This document shows positions 9,227 through 16,195 of a stretch of DNA of 64,000 nt, one piece after another (positions within the stretch are counted from its first letter, which is position 1; each line of letters starts with the position of its first letter). Origin of the DNA: Anaerococcus lactolyticus ATCC 51172 (GTDB taxonomy: Bacteria > Bacillota > Clostridia > Tissierellales > Peptoniphilaceae). Where the stretch lies: contig NZ_GG666046.1 of the NCBI RefSeq assembly GCF_000156575.1, positions 343,578-407,577 on the forward strand, given 5' to 3'. A program made the translations under genes and the position numbers. Below the pieces are notes generated by a model, which did no database searches, was not told the origin of the DNA, and worked only from the letters and a program-made list of their open reading frames with translations.

Positions 9227-9886
9227 GCTTGACACCTTTACCATATCGACAAGATAAAGATAGCAAGAGATCTCTCCGCTCGCTTCGCTCGGTCGAGACG
9301 AGGTGGTGAGAATTTTCAACCACGCCACCCTTGTTTCGACTAAGTGAGTGAAACGAACGCACGGAGAAACCTCTGAACCAACTCAGGACTGGCTCTGGTT
9401 GGGACTTGGGGTTTTGTTTGTAAAAATATCTTAGCTTTAAAGGAGAGCTTGACACCTTTACCATATCGACAAGATAAAGATAGCAAGAGATCTCTCCGCT
9501 CGCTTCGCTCGGTCGAGACGAGGTGGTGAGAATTTTCAACCACGCCACCCTTGTTTCGACTAAGTGAGTGAAACGAACGCACGGAGAAACCTCTGGACCA
9601 AACAAGGATTAGCTCCGGTCGGGACTTGGGGTTTTGTTTGTAAAAATATCTTAGCTTTAAAGGAGAGCTTGACACCTTTACCATATCGACAAGATAAAGA
9701 TAGCAAGAGATCTCTCCGCTCGCTTCGCTCGGTCGAGACGAGGTGGTGAGAATTTTCAACCACGCCACCCTTGTTTCGACTAAGTGAGTGAAACGAACGC
9801 ATGGAGAAACCTCTGGACCAACTCAGGACTGGCTCTGGTTGGGACTTGGGGTTTTGTTTGTAAAAATATCTTAGCTTTAAAGGAGA
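9227..9886. repeat. Three tandem 220-bp hairpin-rich repeat units
   Basis: The anchor GCTTGACACC occurs at 9227, 9447, 9667 and 9887, giving three nearly identical 220-bp units (9227-9446, 9447-9666, 9667-9886). Each holds a CGCTCGCTTCGCTCGG segment, a hairpin GTGGTgaGAA-TT-TTCaACCAC, a hairpin GTTTCgACT...AGTGAAAC (at 9333-9354, 9553-9574 and 9773-9794) and a stem AACCA/TGGTT. Few differences separate the units, so the amplification is recent or homogenised. 220 is not a multiple of 3, so the open frames on the minus strand repeat one peptide in all three frames and are not genes. Confidence 0.9.
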
Positions 9887-9956
9887 GCTTGACACCTTTA
9901 CCATATTGGTTTTATCAATGTGACTAGAGGCTTCTCGGCTTCGCTCGAAGCGAGGG
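9887..9956. repeat. Partial repeat block closing the array
   Basis: It begins like the 220-bp units (GCTTGACACCTTTACCATAT) but then switches to a GAGGCTTCTCGGCTTCGCTC-type hairpin segment shared with the block at 8597-8665. The array is therefore bracketed by two copies of the same start block, one at each end. 9957-10013 holds nothing recognisable. Confidence 0.75.
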
Positions 9957-10013
9957 ATTGTGGGCTTAAGATAGATTTTACAACTGAAGTATACAAATAC
10001 ATTTCCCCAACAC

Positions 10014-10043
10014 AAAAGCACCCCGGGCCAGGGTGCTTTTTCT
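10014..10043. terminator. Hairpin terminator between repeat island and metE-like gene
   Basis: AGCACCC (10017-10023) pairs with GGGTGCT (10031-10037), with A-rich and T-rich flanks on both sides. It can act on both strands. On the minus strand it ends the metE-like transcript. Confidence 0.8.
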
Positions 10044-10067
10044 ATATACTAGGAGAGATTTATTTTT

Positions 10068-11222
10068 TTATTTATTCCAGAATTTCTCTGCGATTTGTTG
10101 GCCTTGGGTGATTTTCGCCCATTGTTCTTCTTGACTTAGTTCGTTGCCGTTATCGCATGAGGCAAATCCACATTGGTGGGAGAGATAGAGTCTGTCTTTG
10201 TCTATGATTTTTGCTGCTTCGTCTAATAACTCTAGGGCTCTTTTTTCGTCATCAAGTCCGGCAGTTTTTGATGACAAGAATCCTAGGACGATTTCTGCGT
10301 TTTTGTTTTTTTCGAAGGCTTTTAATGAGTTTAGGGATCCTGCTCTTTCGTCGTCCCATTCTAGGTAGAACCTGTCGTAGTGTTGTTTTTCCAAGAATAG
10401 GTCTGCGATTGAGTCGTAGGTGCCTGCTCCAAAGTGGCGGGAGGCGTAGTTGCCCCTGCAGTTGTGGGTGTAGATGGTTAGCCCTAGGTCGTGGCCGTAG
10501 TCGATGACTTCGTTGTTGATGGCTATATATTTTTCGGCAAGGGCTATATTTTTATCAGCTCTTGCATTGCCATCAAATTGTGCATTTTCAGATTCGTCTG
10601 CAAATTGTTCCCAGAGGCAATCGTCAAATTGGATGATTTTCCCACCAGCATTTTTGAAATCTTCTAAAAATTCCTTGTAGGATCTGATGAGGTCTTTTTC
10701 AAAGTCTTCGGTTGTTTGGTAGTATGAATCTTGTAGGAAGTTGAAATTTAATACATCGCCATAGATGTGGGATGGGGAAGGGATGCATTGTTTTACGATT
10801 GCTCTGCCATTTACTAATTTTTTTAGTCTTTTGAAGTGGTCGATGAAGGGATGGTTTTTGCCTTGTAGTCTGTCTACAAGTCTCAATCCTATATCACGTC
10901 TGGTTTCATATTTGCCACATGAGTCTAGGTCTTCAAAGAAATATCCATTTTCCTTGATATATCTTTCCACACCCTTTAAGCCCCAAACAAAGTCCAAGTG
11001 CCAGAGGGATTTTGAATATTCTCCGTCTGTGATTTCTGGTAGGCCAGCTTCGATTTGCCTTTCTACTACATCTGCTACTGCCTTATCTTCACATTCTTTG
11101 TAGCCTGCAAAGTCATCGTAGAAAGGATAGGTTATATCGTCTCTTTTTTCTATTTCTCTTTTGTATTTTAATAATTCTTCGTTTCTAAGTAATGATCCAA
11201 CTGTTAAAAATCTTTCTGTCAT
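10068..11222 (-). CDS. MetE C-terminal-like methionine synthase family protein (YxjG/YxjH type)
   Basis: Protein of 384 residues related to the C-terminal half of cobalamin-independent methionine synthase, which moves a methyl group to homocysteine using a zinc site. The expected ligands are visible: H-x-C in YTHNCRGN, E in YLEWDDE, and C in SHQCGF. The N-terminal half of full MetE is absent, as in stand-alone YxjG/YxjH-type proteins, so the methyl donor is uncertain. A methionine-type T-box leader upstream supports a role in methionine supply. A 5-formyl-THF cyclo-ligase gene lies just beyond the leader. Confidence 0.85.
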   Translation of the reverse strand: MTERFLTVGSLLRNEELLKYKREIEKRDDITYPFYDDFAGYKECEDKAVADVVERQIEAGLPEITDGEYSKSLWHLDFVWGLKGVERYIKENGYFFEDLDSCGKYETRRDIGLRLVDRLQGKNHPFIDHFKRLKKLVNGRAIVKQCIPSPSHIYGDVLNFNFLQDSYYQTTEDFEKDLIRSYKEFLEDFKNAGGKIIQFDDCLWEQFADESENAQFDGNARADKNIALAEKYIAINNEVIDYGHDLGLTIYTHNCRGNYASRHFGAGTYDSIADLFLEKQHYDRFYLEWDDERAGSLNSLKAFEKNKNAEIVLGFLSSKTAGLDDEKRALELLDEAAKIIDKDRLYLSHQCGFASCDNGNELSQEEQWAKITQGQQIAEKFWNK

Positions 11223-11293
11223 TTTTTTACCTCTTTTATTTTCTTAATTTTTCAACATTCTATCATAGGCGCCTTAGAAAATATTCTATGTAA

Positions 11294-11550
11294 TAAAAAA
11301 AACCCCGTCCTATAAAGGACGAGGCTTTGCCACGTGTTACCACCTTAATTTCAAATTAATTTCACAATTAATAACTCATCGGGTACTGACATACCCTATC
11401 GCTGTAACGGGCGAGCCCGTCTTATCTTAAATATCGGATAAGAAACTCAAAGGCCATTTTCAATCTAATCTCACTAGGCTATTTTCACCAAACATAGCTT
11501 CTCTGGGTAGGTTGATTAAATCTACTTTTCTTCTCATAGTTTATTTTCTA
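11294..11550 (-). promoter_or_regulatory. T-box leader (methionine specifier) for the metE-like gene
   Basis: Read on the minus strand, the leader begins with a stem I region containing CAGAGAAGC and a GGTGAAAATAGC segment. A GAAA-ATG-GCC stretch gives the proposed specifier codon AUG (11455-11457). The T-box motif GGTGGTAACACG is at 11333-11344. A terminator, CCTCGTCC / GGACGGGG followed by eight T, lies at 11294-11324. Uncharged tRNA-Met should favour antitermination and expression of the downstream gene. T-box and terminator are directly visible. The specifier assignment is by position and agrees with the gene's function. Confidence 0.88.
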
Positions 11551-11557
11551 TACTCCG

Positions 11558-11586
11558 ATTATACACAGGAAAATTTTCCCTGTCAA
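11558..11586 (-). promoter_or_regulatory. Promoter of the T-box/metE-like transcript
   Basis: On the minus strand a consensus TTGACA (complement of 11581-11586) is followed after 17 bases by TATAAT (complement of 11558-11563). Confidence 0.85.
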
Positions 11587-11647
11587 ATAATTTTAAATAT
11601 TTATTCATAAAATTTTGTATAAATGGCTAAAAATAGGATTTTATTTA

Positions 11648-12181
11648 TCAAAAAATTTTATCTTCGGTTATTATTAAGTCCATTTTTATATCCCAAGGGT
11701 CGGCAGGAATTTTTATTGACCTAAATTCTTTAAGCATTAAACCAATTTTGCTTGTCTTGTTTTGGGAAAGAAACTTATCATAAAAGCCACCACCATAGCC
11801 TAGCCTATTTTTATCATCGTCAAAGGAAAGGCCAGGGCAGATGGTAAGGTCGGGATTTGTTATAGCTTCTAGGCTATCGGTTGTTGGAATATCAAAGGCG
11901 CCTGCCTTTAGTTCATCAAGGTCACTTATTTTTGCTGCAATCATTTGGTGGTCTATTATTTTTGGAACATAGACTTTTTTACCATCGGCGAGAGCTTTTT
12001 TTATAAAATCATAGGTGTCAACTTCATTGTTTTTTGAGACATAGACAAAAATTGTCTCGGCATTTTTATAAGGATCACTAGCTAAGAGCCTTGCTATAAT
12101 TTTTTTTGATTTTTCTTTGATTGAAGCTTCTCCCATTTCTCGTCTGAGGTTTAGGAAAAATCTCCTAAATTCACTTTTCAT
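11648..12181 (-). CDS. 5-formyltetrahydrofolate cyclo-ligase (MTHFS)
   Basis: Enzyme of 177 residues that converts 5-formyl-THF to 5,10-methenyl-THF using ATP, returning stored folate to the one-carbon pool. The family signature LGYGGGFYDKFL is present near residue 135, and an N-terminal arginine-rich helix (FRRFFLNLRREM) fits the family. Length is typical. It overlaps the upstream yihY-type gene by 11 bases, so it is the last gene of a minus-strand operon. Its proximity to the metE-like gene places two folate/methionine genes together. Confidence 0.92.
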   Translation of the reverse strand: MKSEFRRFFLNLRREMGEASIKEKSKKIIARLLASDPYKNAETIFVYVSKNNEVDTYDFIKKALADGKKVYVPKIIDHQMIAAKISDLDELKAGAFDIPTTDSLEAITNPDLTICPGLSFDDDKNRLGYGGGFYDKFLSQNKTSKIGLMLKEFRSIKIPADPWDIKMDLIITEDKIF

Positions 12182-13148
12182 TTATTTTTCCTTTTATTTT
12201 TGAAACAAATTTGTTCATCGGGTTTTCTGCATTTATTGTTGGATTTATTTCCTTATCAAAATATTCATCCCTGTAGCCTTCCCTAAAGGCGGCGATTAAT
12301 TCAGCTCCAATGATTAGAAGCGATGAGACTATCAAAAGCCAGATGAAAAGTGCAAGGATACCGGCTAGGGCCCCATAAATTAGGGACTTGTTTGAGAAGT
12401 TATTTATAAAATATGAATAGGCAAAACTTGCTACATAGATTGTCCCAGTTGCCAATATCCCACCTGTTAGGGCCTGTTTGAAGGGTATCCTATTTGCAGA
12501 ATTACCTGGAGCATACTTATATAAAATTCCAAGGGCAGCTGACATGATTAAAAGTGGGATGGCTATGGTAAGGATGGTAAAGATTGGAGATGAGATGAAG
12601 TCAATTATTGATTCAAGATTGTCTCCAAAAAATTTCCCTGTTATGGTTAGGATTTTGCTATCTAAAATATTTATGATGGTTGGTCCATAGATTTGAAAGA
12701 TGAGCAAAAACATGATAAAGGCGATGAAGATTATGGTATATATAATACTCATCAGCCTTTGCTTGATGGCTTTGGCTTGGTGGCCTAGGCCGTAGGCGTG
12801 GTTTATAGCCATAATTAGCTTATCGACACCACTTGTCGCTGACCAAAGGGCAAAGAGGATGGTTACTGTGGTCACAGCTGTAGATTGGCTGGAGGCAAAC
12901 ATGATGTCTAGGGCCTTGATTATCAATCGTGCAGTTGTCTTTGGAAAGAGGTTCAAAAACTCATAGATGATTTTTTCGTTGCCCTTTAGAAATGTTGAGG
13001 CTACTGACACCAAGACCATCATGAGGGGGATGGAGGCTTGGAGAAAGTAGAAGGAAAGGGCAGAGGCGTAGGTCATTATATCCTGAGTTTTGAGCCTATT
13101 TATGAAATTTTTTATAAAGTCTTTAAATTTATGCTTTTTTATTTTCAT
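12171..13148 (-). CDS. YihY/UPF0761 family membrane protein
   Basis: Integral membrane protein of 325 residues in the YihY/BrkB family, once mislabelled ribonuclease BN. About six transmembrane segments are visible, starting with the typical ALSFYFLQASIPLMMVLVSV helix after a short basic N-terminus. Family features such as LWSATSGVDKLIMAIN and the late FIWLLIVSSLLIIGAEL segment are present. The function of the family is not settled. It overlaps the peptidase gene upstream by 20 bases and the cyclo-ligase downstream by 11, suggesting one operon. Confidence 0.88.
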   Translation of the reverse strand: MKIKKHKFKDFIKNFINRLKTQDIMTYASALSFYFLQASIPLMMVLVSVASTFLKGNEKIIYEFLNLFPKTTARLIIKALDIMFASSQSTAVTTVTILFALWSATSGVDKLIMAINHAYGLGHQAKAIKQRLMSIIYTIIFIAFIMFLLIFQIYGPTIINILDSKILTITGKFFGDNLESIIDFISSPIFTILTIAIPLLIMSAALGILYKYAPGNSANRIPFKQALTGGILATGTIYVASFAYSYFINNFSNKSLIYGALAGILALFIWLLIVSSLLIIGAELIAAFREGYRDEYFDKEINPTINAENPMNKFVSKIKGKINEK

Positions 13149-15048
13149 CTTTTAAGTGTTTGTCAAACCAAGTTTTGATTTCTGTTAGCCTTTTTACCCT
13201 AGCTTTTGGCTTGCCAGATCTTGATAGTTCGTGGTTTTCTCCATGGAAGACTACCATCCTTGTGTCAACGCCATTTAGTTTTAGTTTGGCATACATCTGG
13301 ATACCCTGTTCGAGTGGGCAACGGTAGTCGCAGTCTGCGTGGATAAAGAGGGTTGGGGTTTTTGCCTTATTTGCGTATTTGATTGGGGATTGGTCCCACA
13401 TTTTTTCTAGACTGTCCCAAGGATTTGCTCCTGTTTGGTCAGTGGCAAAGTAGTAGCCAATGTCAGATACACCGTAAAAACTTGTCCAGTTTGAAATTGA
13501 TCTTTGACTTACAGCAGCCTTGAACCTGTCGGTGTGGCCGATTGTCCAGTTGGTCATAAAACCACCATAAGAGCCACCATAGACGCCCATTTTATCTTTA
13601 TCTATTTGTGGATATTTTTTAATAGCCAAGTCCACAAAATTCATCAAGTCGTCAAAGTCAATGTCCCCGTAGTGGCCCCTGATATCGGAGAATTTTACGC
13701 CCCTACCACTTGATCCGTGTGGGTTGGTGTAAATAATTATATAGCCATTTGAGGCAAGCATTTGGTGTTCGTGGTGGAAGATGTCAGAAAGTTCTGTTTT
13801 TGGGCCACCATGAACAGAAAGGATGGTTGGATATTTTTTCTTTGGGTCAAAATCTTTTGGCAAAAGGACGTAACCCCTCAAGTTATCACCATTAGAATCA
13901 AAGGTAAATTCCTCAATTGGAAGGACGTTTTCAATCTTATTTGAAATTAGGCTTTGGTCTTTGGATTTGATTTTGAGTTCAGCAAGGTGGTCAGGTCCCA
14001 TCTCAAGGTAGTAAATATCCTCATCTGTCACAAAGAAACCTTCCACACAACCGTCAAGTTCCTTTCTTAAGTCGCCCTTAAGGTCTATTGAATAAAGTTT
14101 TGCTTCTTCAAATTCAGTTGCTATAAAATAAAGTCTATTCTTATGGACTTGGAAGGTCCTGTTGCCCTCAGCCCTGGCATCTGTGCCGATAGAGTTGCCA
14201 AAAGACTTGTCAAAGTTTTCGTCATTTACCATCTTAAGATTTCCGTCAAAGTCAACTTCATAGATAAAGGCATCTTCATTTATGCCACCCTTTTTCATGT
14301 CAGTGCCAACAAAAATTAGCCTGTCTTCGATAAAATGAAGGGTATAGGTAGCATAGCCCTTGTCAACGAGGATTTTTTCCTCTTCTGTCTTTAGGTCTTT
14401 TAGGATGATGGATTCACGAAATTCCATAACGTCATTGGCATCAGAGTGGCTTCTTACATAGGCGATTTTTCCTAAATCTTCGCTTATATCAAGACCACTT
14501 ACTTCATTATCCTTGTCTGATTTTATGATTTCTGTAAGCTTGTTAGCCTTTAAATCGTAAAGGTAATAATAGACTGTTTCCTTCTTGAGGTAGCCTGCTC
14601 CATTTAGCCAAAATGGAAGGGTGGTAACTTCTTCGTAAGCCTCGTTTTCTTTTTCTGCCTTTTTTTCCTCTTCGGATTTCTTTGGGCTTGCTGAAAGGAG
14701 GTAAGTGTCATCCTTAAGCCATTTTAGAGATTTAACATCCTTGTCAATTTTAAAGGCAAGCTCTCCTAGACCGTAGCCGTCATTTTTGTAAAAATAATCA
14801 TAGCAATCATCAGAGTCGTACTTATAAATCAAGTTAGAATTACCGTCAAAAGAGCAAAGGCTAGCTGATTTTTTGTCTGTGAGCCTGTAAGATTTGCCGA
14901 GATCTTTTTCGTAAAGGTAAAGGTCTGTATCGTATTTATTGTCTTTTAGGTTTGCCTGAGTTTTTTTGTAGGCAATTTTATTATCATCATTTGAAACATA
15001 GATTCCTGATAGAAATTCATAGTCAAATAAGTCATTAATTTGTGTCAT
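13129..15048 (-). CDS. S9 family peptidase (acylaminoacyl/prolyl oligopeptidase type)
   Basis: Serine peptidase of 639 residues from the preferred start: an N-terminal beta-propeller region and a C-terminal alpha/beta-hydrolase domain. The catalytic triad is visible as S493 in GGSYGG, D574 in DCDYRCP and H606 in GENHEL. It has no signal peptide, so it is probably cytosolic and processes peptides. The open frame runs further upstream, but ATG 15048 has AAAGGAG seven bases before it and begins the family homology. The longer reading would run through the small toxin-like locus at 15.1-15.4 kb and is not credible. Confidence 0.92.
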   Translation of the reverse strand: MTQINDLFDYEFLSGIYVSNDDNKIAYKKTQANLKDNKYDTDLYLYEKDLGKSYRLTDKKSASLCSFDGNSNLIYKYDSDDCYDYFYKNDGYGLGELAFKIDKDVKSLKWLKDDTYLLSASPKKSEEEKKAEKENEAYEEVTTLPFWLNGAGYLKKETVYYYLYDLKANKLTEIIKSDKDNEVSGLDISEDLGKIAYVRSHSDANDVMEFRESIILKDLKTEEEKILVDKGYATYTLHFIEDRLIFVGTDMKKGGINEDAFIYEVDFDGNLKMVNDENFDKSFGNSIGTDARAEGNRTFQVHKNRLYFIATEFEEAKLYSIDLKGDLRKELDGCVEGFFVTDEDIYYLEMGPDHLAELKIKSKDQSLISNKIENVLPIEEFTFDSNGDNLRGYVLLPKDFDPKKKYPTILSVHGGPKTELSDIFHHEHQMLASNGYIIIYTNPHGSSGRGVKFSDIRGHYGDIDFDDLMNFVDLAIKKYPQIDKDKMGVYGGSYGGFMTNWTIGHTDRFKAAVSQRSISNWTSFYGVSDIGYYFATDQTGANPWDSLEKMWDQSPIKYANKAKTPTLFIHADCDYRCPLEQGIQMYAKLKLNGVDTRMVVFHGENHELSRSGKPKARVKRLTEIKTWFDKHLKDENKKA

Positions 15049-15122
15049 AAATTCTCCTTTATTTTTTATAATATAACTATACCCTTTTGGGTTGGGGGAT
15101 GAATACAAGGAGATAGACGAAC

Positions 15123-15151
15123 TTGAATAAATTTGTAAATAGTCATATAAT
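15123..15151 (+). promoter_or_regulatory. Promoter of the putative antitoxin small RNA
   Basis: TTGAAT (15123-15128), a 17-base spacer, and TATAAT (15146-15151) point rightwards with no open reading frame behind them, only a short stretch ending in a strong terminator. Confidence 0.7.
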
Positions 15152-15157
15152 ATTACT

Positions 15158-15276
15158 AAGAGAAGCCACCTCTTATCCATCAAAAAAGCCGCAAAGCGCA
15201 AACTTTGTGATACGAAACAACAAATTTTCCCATTGGGGCATAGAAAAAAGAGGAGCGGCCAGGCTCCTCTTTTTTT
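15158..15276 (+). ncRNA. Putative antisense RNA of an Fst/par-like type I toxin-antitoxin locus
   Basis: Predicted RNA of about 120 nt, from the promoter at 15123-15151 to the terminator at 15249-15276, converging on a 36-aa hydrophobic reading frame. It carries ATACGAAAC (15210-15218) and CCCATTGGGGCAT (15229-15241). Both recur in the same order in the opposing toxin region: ATACGAAAC at 15335-15343, and CCCCATGGGACAT at 15381-15393 over the toxin start codon. Because the toxin is read from the other strand, these segments in the RNA can pair with the toxin mRNA. This is the layout known for par/Fst of pAD1. The RNA itself is an inference. Confidence 0.6.
15243..15276. terminator. Bidirectional terminator shared by toxin mRNA and antisense RNA
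   Basis: AGAGGAGC (15249-15256) and GCTCCTCT (15263-15270) form an eight-base stem with a six-base loop. It has a T run on the plus side and an A run on the minus side, so it ends both convergent transcripts. The toxin stop codon (15276-15278) lies immediately next to it. Confidence 0.85.
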
Positions 15277-15386
15277 CAATCCTTGTTTCTTTTTTCTTTC
15301 CGTAATTCGAAAAGAATACTTGATAACAAGGGTAATACGAAACTTGATATAATTATAAAAATTATATCTAAAAAAATTATCCCCAT
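15276..15386 (-). CDS. Small hydrophobic peptide, putative Fst/Ldr-like type I toxin
   Basis: Reading frame of 36 codons starting MGIIFLDIIFIII, with one transmembrane helix, a proline in its second half (FVLPLLSSILFEL) and a charged tail RKEKRNKD. This matches the plan of Fst-type toxins: a helix with proline, then a charged C-terminus. The Shine-Dalgarno AGGGGGTGA is very strong, six bases from the ATG. The arms TATCCCCA/TGGGGATA place the start codon in a stem. It is preceded by a -10 box and followed by a shared terminator. Frame and signals are visible. Toxicity and family membership are inferred. Confidence 0.65.
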   Translation of the reverse strand: MGIIFLDIIFIIISSFVLPLLSSILFELRKEKRNKD

Positions 15387-15426
15387 GGGACATCACCCCC
15401 TTTCAGTTGGGGATAGTTTTATTATA
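15378..15426 (-). promoter_or_regulatory. -10 box and start-codon-sequestering hairpin of the toxin mRNA
   Basis: On the minus strand TATAAT (complement of 15421-15426) predicts a transcript starting near 15415. Its first bases TATCCCCA (complement of 15408-15415) are complementary to TGGGGATA over the start codon (complement of 15378-15385), leaving the strong Shine-Dalgarno in the loop. No good -35 box is seen. Confidence 0.55.
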
Positions 15427-15490
15427 TCACAGAAAAAAATTTTTAAAAAAGTTTAAGGAAAAGGTTTTTGGGTATAAACATAATACAAAA

Positions 15491-15507
15491 GTTAGCACAG
15501 TGCTAAC
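15491..15507. promoter_or_regulatory. Inverted repeat upstream of hpf
   Basis: GTTAGCAC-A-GTGCTAAC is a perfect 8+1+8 inverted repeat about 20 bases before the hpf start codon. The arms equal the outer part of CIRCE (TTAGCAC...GTGCTAA) but lack its nine-base spacer. It may be an operator or an mRNA hairpin close to the RBS. Confidence 0.5.
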
Positions 15508-15525
15508 TAAATATAGGAGGCAACT

Positions 15526-16065
15526 ATGAAACTAAATATCAAAGCTAAAAATTTCACCTTGACAGAAGATATCAGAATCGAGTCAGAAAAGAAATTTGAT
15601 AGGTTAGATAAGTACTTCCATGATGAAGAAGATATGGATCTAAAGTTTGCCAAAGAAGGTGTTGGCTACGAGCTTGAAGCTACTATGTTTTTGAAGGGTG
15701 GCACAATCTTGAGAGCCGAAGCCTACGAGGAAACTTTTGAAAATGCTATCGACAGGGTAATAGATGCTCTTGTTAGACAAATTAGAAAGCATAAGACCAG
15801 ACTTCAAAGGGGCAGACAAACTGGCGACAGCATCAAGTTCGAAGCTTTTGACGCAGAGGAAAAGGCTAATGAAAAAGAAGAGGAAATCAAGATAGCCAGG
15901 GAAAAAACCATTCCTGTTAAGCCAATGAGTGCAGAAGAGGCTATCCTCCAAATGGAATTATTAAACCACAACTTCTTTGTTTATGAAGACGCAGAAGACA
16001 TGGAAGTAAGGGTTGTATATAAGAGGAAAAAAGGCGATTACGGCCTAATTGTTCCTACCAAATAA
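15526..16065 (+). CDS. hpf: Ribosome hibernation promoting factor, long form
   Basis: Protein of 179 residues of the long HPF class, which dimerises 70S ribosomes into 100S particles in slow growth or stress. The N-terminal S30AE domain is at about residues 1-100 (ITKAKNF-type start, then the HKTRLQRG basic segment). A charged linker follows, and a C-terminal dimerisation domain covers about 120-179 (PMSAEEAILQMELLNHNFFV...YKRKKGDYGLI). The RBS AGGAGG is well placed. A monocistronic unit with its own terminator, and an inverted repeat in the leader that may regulate it. Confidence 0.95.
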   Translation: MKLNIKAKNFTLTEDIRIESEKKFDRLDKYFHDEEDMDLKFAKEGVGYELEATMFLKGGTILRAEAYEETFENAIDRVIDALVRQIRKHKTRLQRGRQTGDSIKFEAFDAEEKANEKEEEIKIAREKTIPVKPMSAEEAILQMELLNHNFFVYEDAEDMEVRVVYKRKKGDYGLIVPTK

Positions 16066-16113
16066 ATTTAAACATACGATACCGTAAAGTTATTCGCGGT
16101 GTTTTTCTCCTTT

Positions 16114-16140
16114 CTCCCACCAACCGGTGGGAGTTTTATT
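16114..16140 (+). terminator. hpf terminator
   Basis: CTCCCACC and GGTGGGAG form an eight-base stem with an AACC loop, followed by TTTTATTTTT. Confidence 0.85.
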
Positions 16141-16195
16141 TTTGCCATTAAAATCTAGAATTTATGTTATAATTATAATAAGAAAGTGAGGAATT

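Noticed and set aside
9227..9886. CRISPR array
   Set aside because: Units are 220 bp with no short repeat/unique spacer alternation and there are no cas genes.
9078..10021. Open frames of about 140-175 codons on the minus strand across the repeat array
   Set aside because: They encode the same peptide in all three frames because the 220-bp period shifts the frame; no RBS of note, and the DNA pattern is hairpins rather than codons.
11281..11560. SAM riboswitch upstream of the metE-like gene
   Set aside because: The GGTGG-type T-box motif next to the terminator and the stem I layout fit a T-box instead.
15049..15396. N-terminal extension of the S9 peptidase to 15396
   Set aside because: The extension has no family similarity, runs through a bidirectional terminator and the small toxin-like frame, and ATG 15048 has an excellent RBS.
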